Assembly: GCF_000003815.2 (NCBI RefSeq)
Contig: NC_049982.1
Location: forward strand, 27,410,648 to 27,472,647
Length of the DNA: 62,000 nt
Reading direction: 5' to 3'
DNA from: Branchiostoma floridae
Taxonomy: Eukaryota; Chordata; Leptocardii; Amphioxiformes; Branchiostomatidae
Shown: piece by piece, positions 37,643 to 47,792 of the stretch
Numbering within the stretch: position 1 is the stretch's first letter
Layout: each line of letters starts with the position of its first letter
Translations under genes and position numbers: made by a program
Notes under the pieces: generated by a model
Told to the model about the DNA's origin: nothing
Databases searched by the model: none
Seen by the model: the letters and a program-made list of their open reading frames with translations, nothing else

Positions 37643-37829
37643 CTTGACGCGCACTCATCCACGTTATCCTCGGTGCACAAATACTACTACTGAAGCCATC
37701 AGGATAGTTGTAGAGGAACCCGGCTACTTGATCAGCCACACATCCTACACCATCGAGGCTGATGAAGGTCTCAGTCGTCAATGTTATGTCACAGTTATTC
37801 CCCGTGAAGCCATATTGGTACTCGCACAT
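37643..37829 (-). pseudogene. Decayed EGF-like exon, unit 3
   Basis: The reverse strand reads CEYQYGFTGNNCDI, then GVGCVADQVAGFLYNYPDGF, ending in a broken VDEC region. A CNCP-type Cys is lost (NYPDG). Homologous to the remnants in the other units. Confidence 0.6.
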
Positions 37830-37850
37830 GCAATGGACGAGTTTGTTCTA

Positions 37851-38255
37851 GGGGTGCGTACCGGTACAGAAAATAAAGGTCCAGGTCCGGTCCAGGTCTG
37901 GACCTGAACCTTGACCTAGATGTTTGCGAAAATTTGCAAGTGGGTAATGCTCAAGACAATTATCCATTTCGCTACAAATCAATCTGTTTGGTGGCGTTTT
38001 AAAACCCTATCTTTATGTAAAGAATGCTAAGTTTCACTATAGAAACTTGGTAGAAATGGGTAAAAAGTTCTTTACTTTGCTCTACTTCACCCTTGTTATT
38101 TTCTTTGACCGACAAGCCTAAAAACGTATGACCACCTGCCGATATAATCTGTTCATTTTCTAATCGGTCCAAGATCGGGTGCACTGATTTTTTTCAGGTC
38201 TATTTCTTTATACCGGTCCAACACTAAAAGCCGGTTATATATCGATACCCACCCC
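37851..38255 (+). repeat. MITE-like repeat, member d (best preserved)
   Basis: 405 bases beginning GGGGTGCGTACCGG and ending CGATACCCACCCC, so the ends are inverted repeats of about 13 bases with mismatches. The interior is rich in ggtcc/ggacc. No coding capacity. Confidence 0.65.
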
Positions 38256-39375
38256 AAGTTGTTACAGTCCAAGGCATATAGACACGTGCACGGGTTAACG
38301 GAACACTGTTACATCATTAGAACACGTTGACCCAGTGTAGCTTTACTTTAACCAAGGATGACTTGCAATCAGAACAATGTAACCAACACATTTCCTAATT
38401 AAAATCTCACTGACTTTATTTTCTGATTGTCATGTTATTTCTGATATCATTGTGTCTTTTCTGATACCATCAGGTTAATTCTGTAAGATATATATAAATA
38501 CATATATAATGATGATGAAAATATAATTTGTCTTAAGGTCACATCAGAACCTTTCGTTCGAAGTTTGAAATGTGATAAAAATCAATCGGACTCAATGGCA
38601 TCGGTAAATAATATGCATACGCGCGGTGACCCTTTATGAAGAGAAAGCCATGTACAAAAGGGTAAAAGCAACACAAAATCTCTCATATCAGACAGGAATC
38701 GGTTACTGCAAACATGGTGAGAACACACCGTTTTGCTGCAGAAAATACCATACGGTGCAATTAAATATCTACAACTGAATGAAAATACAAAGATTTACTT
38801 CAGGACGTTTCAAGTGACATCCAACAATCTTCTTCAGCGGCACTAGAATGTCAATTCAGTTTTTCTAGCACTTTCTAGCTGCCAGTACATTCTAGCGACG
38901 CTGAAGAAGAGTGATGGATGTCACTAGAAACATCCGGAAGTAAATATCCGTTTGTTAATTCAGTTGTGGAGATTGAATTGTATTTGAATATAGTTTACGT
39001 GGATGTCTTACCTTCATAAACGCATACAGCGCTTTCTGAGCTATTTTAAAACAGTCGTTTATTGATTCCAATGTGCAAATATGTGTGCTTATATTAAGTG
39101 GCCAGAAGAAAGTTATTGAAACCAGGAAACAATTTCAGAGCTCACGAGAAATTATGTCTGAATAGCATTAAAACATCAGTAAGAAACAACAACGAGTGTG
39201 TAAGCAACCTGTGAACTGTTAATATCAAACAGCCCTATCTGCAATAAGTAAAACCCCAATGATTAACAAGACACACTTATCGCAGGACGTACTATTGTGC
39301 CTCGAAATTGAACAGTTCGTCATTTGGATTCCTTGAATTCTGACTTTACTGCGTATATTTTAAGATACGTGGACG

Positions 39376-39482
39376 CTGCTGGCAACTTTGGCTGAAGACA
39401 GACGAAGGTGGAAGAATTATATCGCATAGCTGCCCCTACGGCCGGTGAGGCTATGGGACCGGTGAGGTTAGGTGAGACACTG
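39376..39482 (+). mobile_element. Very short LINE 3' end
   Basis: About 107 bases absent from the equivalent place in unit 1 (near 11895). One frame reads LAEDRRRWKNYIA, the typical last residues of non-LTR reverse transcriptases, followed by an untranslated end with ggtgagg repeats. The flanks share only a few bases, so the exact target duplication is uncertain. Confidence 0.5.
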
Positions 39483-39545
39483 CTTGATTTCTAAACGAAA
39501 TGTTGTCGGTAAAGGCAGACAAATTCTGGGCCCCCAGTTTGACAA

Positions 39546-39762
39546 TTAAGTAGAAAAGATCCCTACAATCATCATAAACGACAATATTCATGAAGCTGAG
39601 CTCAGACAATCAACACTACCAGAAACGTATGACTAATCTAAGTTGTTTGTCACATTGGTACGAAAAAGCCACCCAACGTTCATAGTTGGCAGGCACAATT
39701 GCAACGGGAGGGCTGAAGAAACGTCTTGAAAACGCGAAAAAACACCCTGACAAGCTTGAAAG
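39546..39762 (+). other. Orphan copy of the LRR first exon
   Basis: Shares tattcatgaagct and tttgtcacattggtacg with the first-exon blocks and ends in a donor, gaaag|gtgagt (GT at 39763). It lies about 740 bases upstream of the first exon assigned to copy 4, so it could be an alternative first exon for that gene or a remnant. Confidence 0.4.
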
Positions 39763-40269
39763 GTGAGTTGCAGAATTTATAATATTTGATAAGTTTTTCT
39801 TACGGCAGCAGACATTCCTACATCTTGTAATATACTGCTGACATAATCAGAGAATGGAAGACGTATTATAAGTTTACGACTGTAAACATAAAGTCATAAT
39901 TAACTTAAAACATTGTGAAAATTTACAGTGAACAGCAATTCAGAGCACACGAGAAATTATGCTGTACAATTTTTTTTCCTGTGAAGTTCCCCATCTGGTC
40001 AGTCTGAATAGCGTTCAACCATCTTTAGTAAGCAATAGGAGGCAAGCCACCTGGAAAATGTTGATAATCAAGTAGCTAGGTTCTGACAACTAATGAAACT
40101 TCATATCAATGAGGGAGCTAGTATCATAGGAACTGTGCCTTACAAAACTCTTATCAGTTTGCTGATCAGAAATTCCTAGTTTACTGCACAGATTTGAGAT
40201 ACACCCTATTTACGCGCTGAGTGTATTGGTTTTGGTACCGCCTGGCAGAGCAATTCAGAGCCCACCATT

Positions 40270-40502
40270 TTGAGAAGCATATAGAAATTGTCATTACATT
40301 TTTCATAGAATATTCATGAAGCTAAGCTCAGACAATCAGCACCACCAGAAACGTATGACTAATCTAAGGTTGTTTGTCACATTGGTATGAGAAAGGTACA
40401 CAACGCTCACAGCTAAAAGACACAATTGCAAGTAGAAGAAGCTGAAGAAGCTCCCTCACAACCCCAGAAAGAACAAACTGGATGTTGTGTCTAGCTTGAA
40501 AG
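40270..40502 (+). other. Proposed non-coding first exon of LRR gene copy 4
   Basis: The donor gaaag|gtacgt (GT at 40503) pairs with the acceptor at 41891-41892 for a 1.39-kb intron, the shortest of the four. The upstream TATA-containing block of the other units is not conserved here. Confidence 0.4.
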
Positions 40503-41898
40503 GTACGTTTGCATGTTTGTATAATACTTTTTTATTTTGACAAAATAGATTTTCTCCATTACGTATTTTGAAAGATACTACAAATTCGTTTAGATTTGCT
40601 GAAATCGAATTTAGTGACATGCCTTGAATCAAGAGTTTGCAGTATCTCTGGGTTGAAATTGCTGTTGAAAAAAATAGTAATAAAATGGAAGAAGAACCAT
40701 TATGTTCATGGGTGTGATCAGTTCATAATTGACTTAAAAAACACTAAAAAGTATCTAAAATTATCACATGCACCCCACAATTGGGTCTAACATGCATTGA
40801 GTGCACAGAACCATGTCCATGTTCAAAATCAAAATCACGTTCAACATGCTCCTCCCAACCTTCGAAGTTAATTTAACATATGACTGAACATAACATAACA
40901 TCAAGCATTGGGATCATTCCTTCAGATTGCATTTTCTTTCAGAGCTGTACGTTGTTTTTTCAGCTAACCTAAACAAGAGCTTTAATGTAAGAAAAGCTAT
41001 AGTCTGAGAGGTCCAAATAACGTCACATATAAAATCAAAAACAGTAACAACATTGTAGTAAACAACCTGCTTACCTTGATATTCAAATAGCACTGCACGA
41101 AATCCAATTAGACGCTTGAAGTCATGCATAAAGGTGCATTTTTCATAACACTTTAACTTTTGCTTTACCCGTACCCCTAATCGTAGATCATGTTTCGTGT
41201 AGTGTAGATAGAAATAGACCATATTTTGAAGAACCCCATTTACTAAGACTAAATACGACGTTTTGTTATGTGTAAGAGTCAAATGGTGTTGATATGAGAA
41301 AGAATAGCCATTTATCCTGCAAATCTGCACCAACTTAAACGAGAAATGAATGCTTATCAAATGTTGATATGGAAATATACCAACTCAGACTAATCTAAAA
41401 CTGTTTGTCACGCAAGGCATGTATAAAGAACACTTATACAGAACAGGCTTACCAGCTACATATTGATTGGTTTAAAGACTGATTTCATTACATGCTGAGA
41501 GTAAAGGGCACTATGGGTAACGCATCAATCACTGTACTAATTCTTTTTTAACTTTCATTACACAAATTTCTGCAAGTCATAAAACAAGGTGATAGTGTAA
41601 TGCCTTTTTCTGTTGCTTTCTATTATACTGATTGTATTTCTATTTCCAAAACTCATTTCTCGGTTTCATTTGAGTTACACATTGCATTATAAATTGGTAT
41701 GGGGACAGAGAAACACTTGTTATCCTCAAATGAAATGTGAAATTCATATTGTTCTGTGTCACTCTTTTCCAAGGCTGGAAAACAATGTCATTTAGATGCC
41801 AGCACAATATATTCATATGAATACTGAATAATTGACTGCGACATGGATTGGATTGTTTAATTTGTACTAAGCTTGTTCCAATATGTTTACAGGGCAAC

Positions 41899-43689
41899 AT
41901 GGGAAGAAAACTGCGACGCATGCTGGTTTTTCTTCTCATCATGATGAAGGAGCCCAACCAGCCAGAAGCTGACTGCATAAATCCATCACGCCCAGTCTGC
42001 ACATACCGCGAAAAAGGTATCACCAGCATAGGGCAAGTCGACATCCCAACATCCGTCTGCCACTTAACGTTGGGAAGTAACCGCATAAGTAGTATTCCAT
42101 CACTTTCAAATCTAACCAATCTCACATATTTGGATCTTGGCCACAACTTGTTAACTCACATACAGCAAGGTACATTCTCAAATCAACTTAAGCTTGCTTT
42201 TCTGAACCTTGCCTCAAACAAGATAACCAGCATTCAGGCTGGTGCATTCTCAAATTTACCCAAGCTCAAAACTTTGTACCTGGCCTACAACAAGCTAACT
42301 CGCATCCAATCGGGAACATTCGCAAATCTGCCCGAGCTCCAAAATTTACACCTGCGCTTTAACAAGATAGGTGAGATTCAGTCTGAAGTGTTCTCAAATC
42401 TACCCAAGCTCCAAATTTTAGACCTGCATTCCAACAAGATACGTATGATTCAGGCAGTTGTTTTCTCGAATATTTCAAATCTCAAAAAATTGCATCTGGA
42501 CAAGAACCTGATAACTAACATCCAGTCTGGTACATTTTCGAATCTACCTAACCTCCAATATTTGAATCTGTCGACAAACCAGATATCTTCTCTCCCCCGG
42601 TCAGATTATGACGTGTTCGCATCTATTCAGACATTGAGTATTGGCGATAACCCCTGGCATTGCGACTCTAGAATGGTACCCTTTAAACAGATCAAATCAT
42701 TCACAGAACAGATTATATGTGCCCACCCTCCCAAACACTTTGGCCAAAAACTCAAAGACGTCGAACCCAAAGATCTCATTTGTAAAGATCAAAGCAAATC
42801 AACAACAACAAAAACAACAACAACAACTGATAAACACGCCCCATTCACTTCATTTACAGTGTCAACATTTTCTCCATCTGGCAATACTGTTAGCAATACT
42901 GGCCTAACAGCACATACAGTAAGCTCCAAATTTGCCAATCTGTCCGATGATACACAATGGCTAAGTGCTATCGATTATAACAATAGCCATGACTCCCATC
43001 ACTATCACTGGTACTTCAGACGCAATGTTGACTCGATTTTGGCTACAATACCCTATGACACAGAAAGGAACGTGCCACTAAATGTTACTCCAAAACTAGT
43101 TGGTAACACTTGCCATAAATCTTGTCCCAGCCTCAACAAAACTGTTATCATTTCAATTGTTATTGGTTCATTGGTAACTCTCACTGTCGCCATCGCTTTC
43201 ATAGTCTGGTGCAAGAGGGATGGCAGCAATCTTTTTACTGGGATTAAAAATAGATTTGCCCTTAACAACCCCACAGTTACTGTGATGACTAATAATCAGG
43301 CAGGACAAGGTCAGTCTCATGCCATTACTGAGTCCCACACAAACACCACAGCAATGGCACAGGTCAGTGGTCATGATCACCAGTATGAAGATGTGGACAA
43401 CCTGAAAGGGCAGGGCCGGCCTCAAGCCATCACTGAGACAAAAATAAACACTAGTGAGGTTGCAGCTAGTCGTCATGGTCATCAGTACGAAGATGTAGAC
43501 AGTCAGCATAATCAGACAGGACAGGGTACGTCTCAGGTCATCAGTGAAACCTACTCAAACACCACAGCTGCTATAAAGATTTCATCAAATATAAATTCTC
43601 TGTATGGGGTCAAAGGTCAGTATCAGGCCATCACTAAACCCAACACAAACACCACAGATGCTGGTAAAAATACAAGTGGACAAGATTAG
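41899..43689 (+). CDS. LRR transmembrane receptor, copy 4 (diverged, short tail)
   Basis: A 596-residue single coding exon. The start is the ATG at 41899 after the acceptor atatgtttacag|ggcaac; the frame extends further upstream only through intron sequence. It has a signal peptide (MLVFLLIMM), a divergent LRRNT, eight LRRs, LRRCT, stalk, membrane helix at about 415-438 and a tail of about 158 residues. The LRRCT reads NPWHCDSRM: the second Cys of the CxC pair is Ser (tct for tgt), leaving an unpaired cysteine. The tail keeps two YEDV motifs, but the ITIM-like position is SLYGVK, which no longer fits the ITIM consensus. It may signal differently from copies 1-3. Confidence 0.9.
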   Translation: MGRKLRRMLVFLLIMMKEPNQPEADCINPSRPVCTYREKGITSIGQVDIPTSVCHLTLGSNRISSIPSLSNLTNLTYLDLGHNLLTHIQQGTFSNQLKLAFLNLASNKITSIQAGAFSNLPKLKTLYLAYNKLTRIQSGTFANLPELQNLHLRFNKIGEIQSEVFSNLPKLQILDLHSNKIRMIQAVVFSNISNLKKLHLDKNLITNIQSGTFSNLPNLQYLNLSTNQISSLPRSDYDVFASIQTLSIGDNPWHCDSRMVPFKQIKSFTEQIICAHPPKHFGQKLKDVEPKDLICKDQSKSTTTKTTTTTDKHAPFTSFTVSTFSPSGNTVSNTGLTAHTVSSKFANLSDDTQWLSAIDYNNSHDSHHYHWYFRRNVDSILATIPYDTERNVPLNVTPKLVGNTCHKSCPSLNKTVIISIVIGSLVTLTVAIAFIVWCKRDGSNLFTGIKNRFALNNPTVTVMTNNQAGQGQSHAITESHTNTTAMAQVSGHDHQYEDVDNLKGQGRPQAITETKINTSEVAASRHGHQYEDVDSQHNQTGQGTSQVISETYSNTTAAIKISSNINSLYGVKGQYQAITKPNTNTTDAGKNTSGQD

Positions 43690-45067
43690 ACAGGGAAGTG
43701 CATCGGGCTATAACTGAATCTTTACTTTAGATGCTAGCATGCTATTTTATGGCACAGGGTCCACTGTCTTAAAACTACATTCTGTGTACAAAGTTTGGGT
43801 CAGCCCTATCTGATCTGAATCCAACACAATAGCCACATTTACAGTAATGACCAATGGTCATGGTGACACTATATCCGAATCATCTAATGCTAGACAATAG
43901 AAATGCACAAGACCGATCGTCTTAAAGGCAAGCCGAATATTCTCTGTGCAAAGTGGTGGACCATTCTAGGGCCATCAATAAACACCACAGTTGCTGTAAT
44001 GACCAGTTATCAAGATTAGACAGGGCAGTGAAGGGCTCGAGCTTTGATTAATCTTAATGCTAGAATTCTATCTTATGTCTTATGACTGCCGCAAGGCTCC
44101 ATTCTCTCTGTTTTTTTATCAGCCTCATGCCATTTCTGATCTGAATCCAAAACAAACAACACAGGTCCTGTGATGACTAGTGGTTAAGACCAGGCAAGGT
44201 CAATAAAGAATCTTAAGATGTTTGATTTCGATCCTATAACACATATGAACTGCGTCAACATCAAAAAGCATCACCAGAACCTTTAATGCAATATTAGAAA
44301 TGGCAATATATCAAAACATAAATATAAAATATACATGAAGAACAGGTATGAAAATTAAAAGCAAACTAAGATTTGGTCTTCGCCACATGTTGTAGAGTTA
44401 GCACTTTGTCCATAGTTTCAGGAGCTCTACACAGAGTTGGGCCTAAGTAAAAGCAAAAGTACAGTTTTTTTTAATGACACAACGTAGTACATTGTAACTC
44501 GGAGGTGGGCCATCACTAGGAAGTAAATGCTACATGAAGTAGATCGTTTACCTAAATCAAGAGAAAGACCTGGATTGTCCCAGAATATATCAGATTAGAT
44601 TGGAACTAAAGATCTACAATATGTTTATTTGTTATTGGAAGGATTCGGTTTACTCTCATTTTGTGTTATGTCTATATATTGTATATACGTAAAATTTATA
44701 AGAACAATGTTCCAACAACTACGTATGTTATAAGTTCACTTCTGTTCCATTTTATCATTTGACCTGAACTTTTCCTTACATGATATATTGAAAATTGTAC
44801 AGTACTGAATAAGCTTTATTTCAATGGCACTGTAAAATTAGTTCTTCATGTGGCCAACATGTAAGCTTTCATGATTCACTTCCTTGTAAAGTTACCTTAT
44901 TATCGTTTTTTTGCTAACTGTATTTCTTTTCCTTCTTTTCTTTGTAAAATAACACATAGCAATATCAAAGTCATATATAGCAATATCGAAAATTATCAAA
45001 ATGTTATGATTTTATTATTTTAGTGTTGAGATTTTAGATGAACAAAGGGCAATCAGTCATACATACC
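43690..45067 (+). other. Decayed tail repeats and downstream block of copy 4
   Basis: Between 43700 and 44210 several pieces resemble the tail repeat (gaatctttac, gatgctag, tctgtgtacaaagt, gtcag, aacaccacagttgctgtaatgacca) with stops in every frame. They match the pattern after copy 1 and suggest a longer ancestral tail. The rest aligns loosely with the downstream blocks of the other units. Confidence 0.55.
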
Positions 45068-45160
45068 TAAAGCGCACCGGCTCACGTTAACCTCACAATG
45101 ACCACTACAACTGAAGCCTTCAGAACATGTACAGTCAAAGATGAATCCGGCTACTTCATT
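45068..45160 (-). pseudogene. Decayed EGF-like exon, unit 4
   Basis: The reverse strand reads NEVAGFIFDCTCSEGF, then CEVNVSRCA, with a donor-like ggtatgt. Partial and diverged, but clearly the same exon as in units 1-3. The N-terminal half is missing. Confidence 0.5.
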
Positions 45161-45539
45161 CAATGTGCGAGTGTCTGTGTATGTGTGAATAAATCACTAA
45201 GAACAGCTCATCGGCCTTTTTGTGAACAAATTAGCTGGTCAGATGAGTAAGAAACTCATAAACACCCCAAAAAAACTTGTTATAATTTAAGCTTTTCCCT
45301 ATAGCATGACTGTGTATGTTATTGGGTCAAAGGCGTCGCCTGGTATACGTAATGTTCACTAGAACAGTTCTGCGGAAGGCGTAGTCTCGATGAAAATCCC
45401 TTATTTTGTGCACGCTCAGTATTTTAGGAGCGCACTTATACTCAACCGAACACGTGGTCTGACCAAAGGAGGCTTTGCAACCAAACGTCACCTGCAGTTG
45501 ACTACGAACAGTTAAGTTGTAAAAAAAAATCCCAGGGGA

Positions 45540-47050
45540 AGCTTTTGATCCACTTATTATAAATTAATTTTGTAGATGAATATATGCATAAACGTGTCCC
45601 TGCTTCTACTTCTGACAAAAGTCATATGCTTCATACGTTCAAATAAAGGCTCAATCACCCAGAATGTATAACCTGTCCTTGGTACTGAACAGTGCATATA
45701 TTTAAACACAATTTCATACGCAAATACACACTACTCCTACACACTGAAACCTTACTACAGCCATAGATATAAAGCATGATAAACATTTTACCTATCGTCG
45801 ATTTGGTATAAATGTACATATTAAGTGTAACAGTTACTCTTAACGGCAACAGCAACGGCAAGTGCATAACGTCTTCTTCAGAAACAAAATCTAATGCAAT
45901 CAGAAAAAACAAGGTGAGCAAAATAAAGGAAGATACCCACATATTCAAATTTGAACATATAAGAATATTTCTATGACAAAGAAAACTAATACATACTACC
46001 AGGGCACATAATAATCTGAAATAGCTTTTTTTAGTACATGCCTCTACTGGTGTAGAAAGGTGCATTGTTTTGCATATCATGCAAATTATGCATTTATGTT
46101 GAATTTGTATAAAAGGAATTAGATACAACGCATCAAATTCAAACTTATTTTACTTACGTTACCAGCAATAAAGATTCGACATTTCGAAAGAGATGCTTTT
46201 AGATAGTTTAGCTAGGTAATCATCTGAAAACAACAGCAATAACATGGTGGTGTGTGTTGGGGGGGGGGGGGTCGTAACGCTAATGCTAAGTATATTTCCG
46301 GCTACTGTTTCAGTCAAAAAAGACTGAAACGGGCTTCGATTATTATCTGAGGGGGCCCTGCTGCTACAGAAAGGAGTGCGTAACAATATAAGGACTACAA
46401 GAACTTGTAATTTCAGAGAATACCTGACTATATTGTGAAACTGCCACGTCATTTTCGCTATTTCTCACAACAGGGGAATCCCATGGCAGGTTTGTAACTC
46501 CACTCACACAGCCCCCACCCATGCCCGATTTTACTTCTGATTCAGCAAAGGCCTTCTCATGTTTCTGTATGTAAATGAGAGGAACCTAAGACAGCCTTGG
46601 ACACATTTATAAACAACAGGCCTAATATTAACAGGTTAACATGACTACACATAACGTTACATGTATACATCAATGCCTTTGAATAACGAAGTGCGTCAAA
46701 AGACACAAACAGTTCTTTTGAATATCGAGTATCGTTTGCACAAAGCAAGGTGGTGTCCATAACGGGGGTCTATTGTCCAGGTAGGCGCAAACACTCTTCT
46801 GTTCAGACGTGCTTCGGGGAGCCCAAAAGGTAACTTTCATCACTAGACTTGCAACAACGGATGAACTTTTACCTGCCAAACTGTAAATTAGTTCCCGGTT
46901 TGAGCACTTCGAACGTTTTATAAAGGTAAACAGTTTACCTAGTATGTTTACGAGTATTTGACAAATGACGTAATGTTGACATGAGCAATGTGACACCTAT
47001 TTCTTTATATAGGGCTATACAGCTAACAGGAACACCTGTGCCCGTGGACA
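45540..47050. other. Upstream region of the nucleotidyltransferase-TPR gene
   Basis: No gene recognised. The region recurs in diverged form at about 57605-57850 and 60865-61980 (shared stretches such as cctgtccttggtac, gggtctattgtccaggtag and gttcagacgtgcttcgggg), so it is part of a duplication. A 12-G run lies at 46259-46270. A cctgttagctg-type acceptor-like site precedes the start codon, so a further 5' exon is possible. Confidence 0.5.
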
Positions 47051-47090
47051 GAAGGAGACAGTCTTTTATATACAAAGCACGAACTTCGCC

Positions 47091-47792
47091 ATGTTGAGGG
47101 TCTGTGAGAAACTCCGTGAGGCGGACGCGAAGGGCAGGAGGTACGGACTAGCCCGTGCCGTGACAGGCTACCTCCGTGCCCTGGTGGACGCCGTGGCTGA
47201 CAAGGACAGGCTGGCGGAAGTGGAGCTACTCAAAAGTCTGGGCGACGTGAACTTGGAGAAGGGAATACTCGAGAAGGATGTAGGGAAGTTCAACATGGCC
47301 TTGGCGCTTTACGTGGCTGCTATAGTCCGGTGTCGCCATCGGGATCAGGGGGATGGTATAGAACACCGTTACAAATACACGGAGAGACTTTTACAAGGGG
47401 TGACGTCAAAGGGGTCACAGGGTCAGGGACAAACAACTGAAGACAAGGAGACGACTACACCTGCAAAGGTAGCTGGAAAGTTTCAAAACCTGGACAAGAA
47501 ACGGGCTGTCGGTTGTAACACAGACAGTTTGCTGGTTGGATACGCACAGATAATGGTAGAGGGAATAGTAAACGATAACAGCATGTTAGAAACAGAAGCG
47601 ATCAAAAGCCTCGGTGACGTGTACCTGAAAAGAGGAACAGAAACTGGAGATACTAGACACTTGACCAGAGCTACTGCTCTGTACAACACGGCACTGGCGA
47701 GGTGTAACAACGTTCAGGGAACAGTTGCCATTGTCCACCGTTTACTGTACACAGCAAAAATCAGGCAGGACATCACCACAAAAAGCAGAAAA
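47091..47792 (+). CDS. Exon 1 of the nucleotidyltransferase-TPR gene
   Basis: 234 codons from the ATG. It ends at the donor agaaaa|gtaagt in phase 0. Two repeats of the form SLGDVxLxxG ... ALY.AAI/ALxRC are visible, separated by a polar linker rich in Gln, Lys and Thr. The open frame runs only six codons past the donor. Confidence 0.75.

Larger units (their letters stand above)
26551..39900 (+). repeat. Tandem duplication unit 3
   Basis: The partner of unit 2. It carries first exon (donor at 27836), intron with the CTAG-bounded element, LRR copy 3, EGF remnant and MITE member d. The differences that matter are the nested 1.14-kb element, small indels and a longer receptor tail. The right limit is approximate. 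Confidence 0.8.

Noticed and set aside
40914-41360. 148-codon antisense frame in the intron of copy 4
   Set aside because: No recognisable family, amino-acid composition of AT-rich non-coding DNA, and no conservation in the other units.
41848-41898. N-terminal extension of copy 4 upstream of the ATG at 41899
   Set aside because: It begins at a TTG and crosses the conserved acceptor, so it is intron sequence. All other copies start at the equivalent ATG.
46670-46996. Antisense frame resembling 61319-61648
   Set aside because: The resemblance follows from the duplicated upstream region. Conservation is not better in codon positions as far as I can see, and the N-termini differ.
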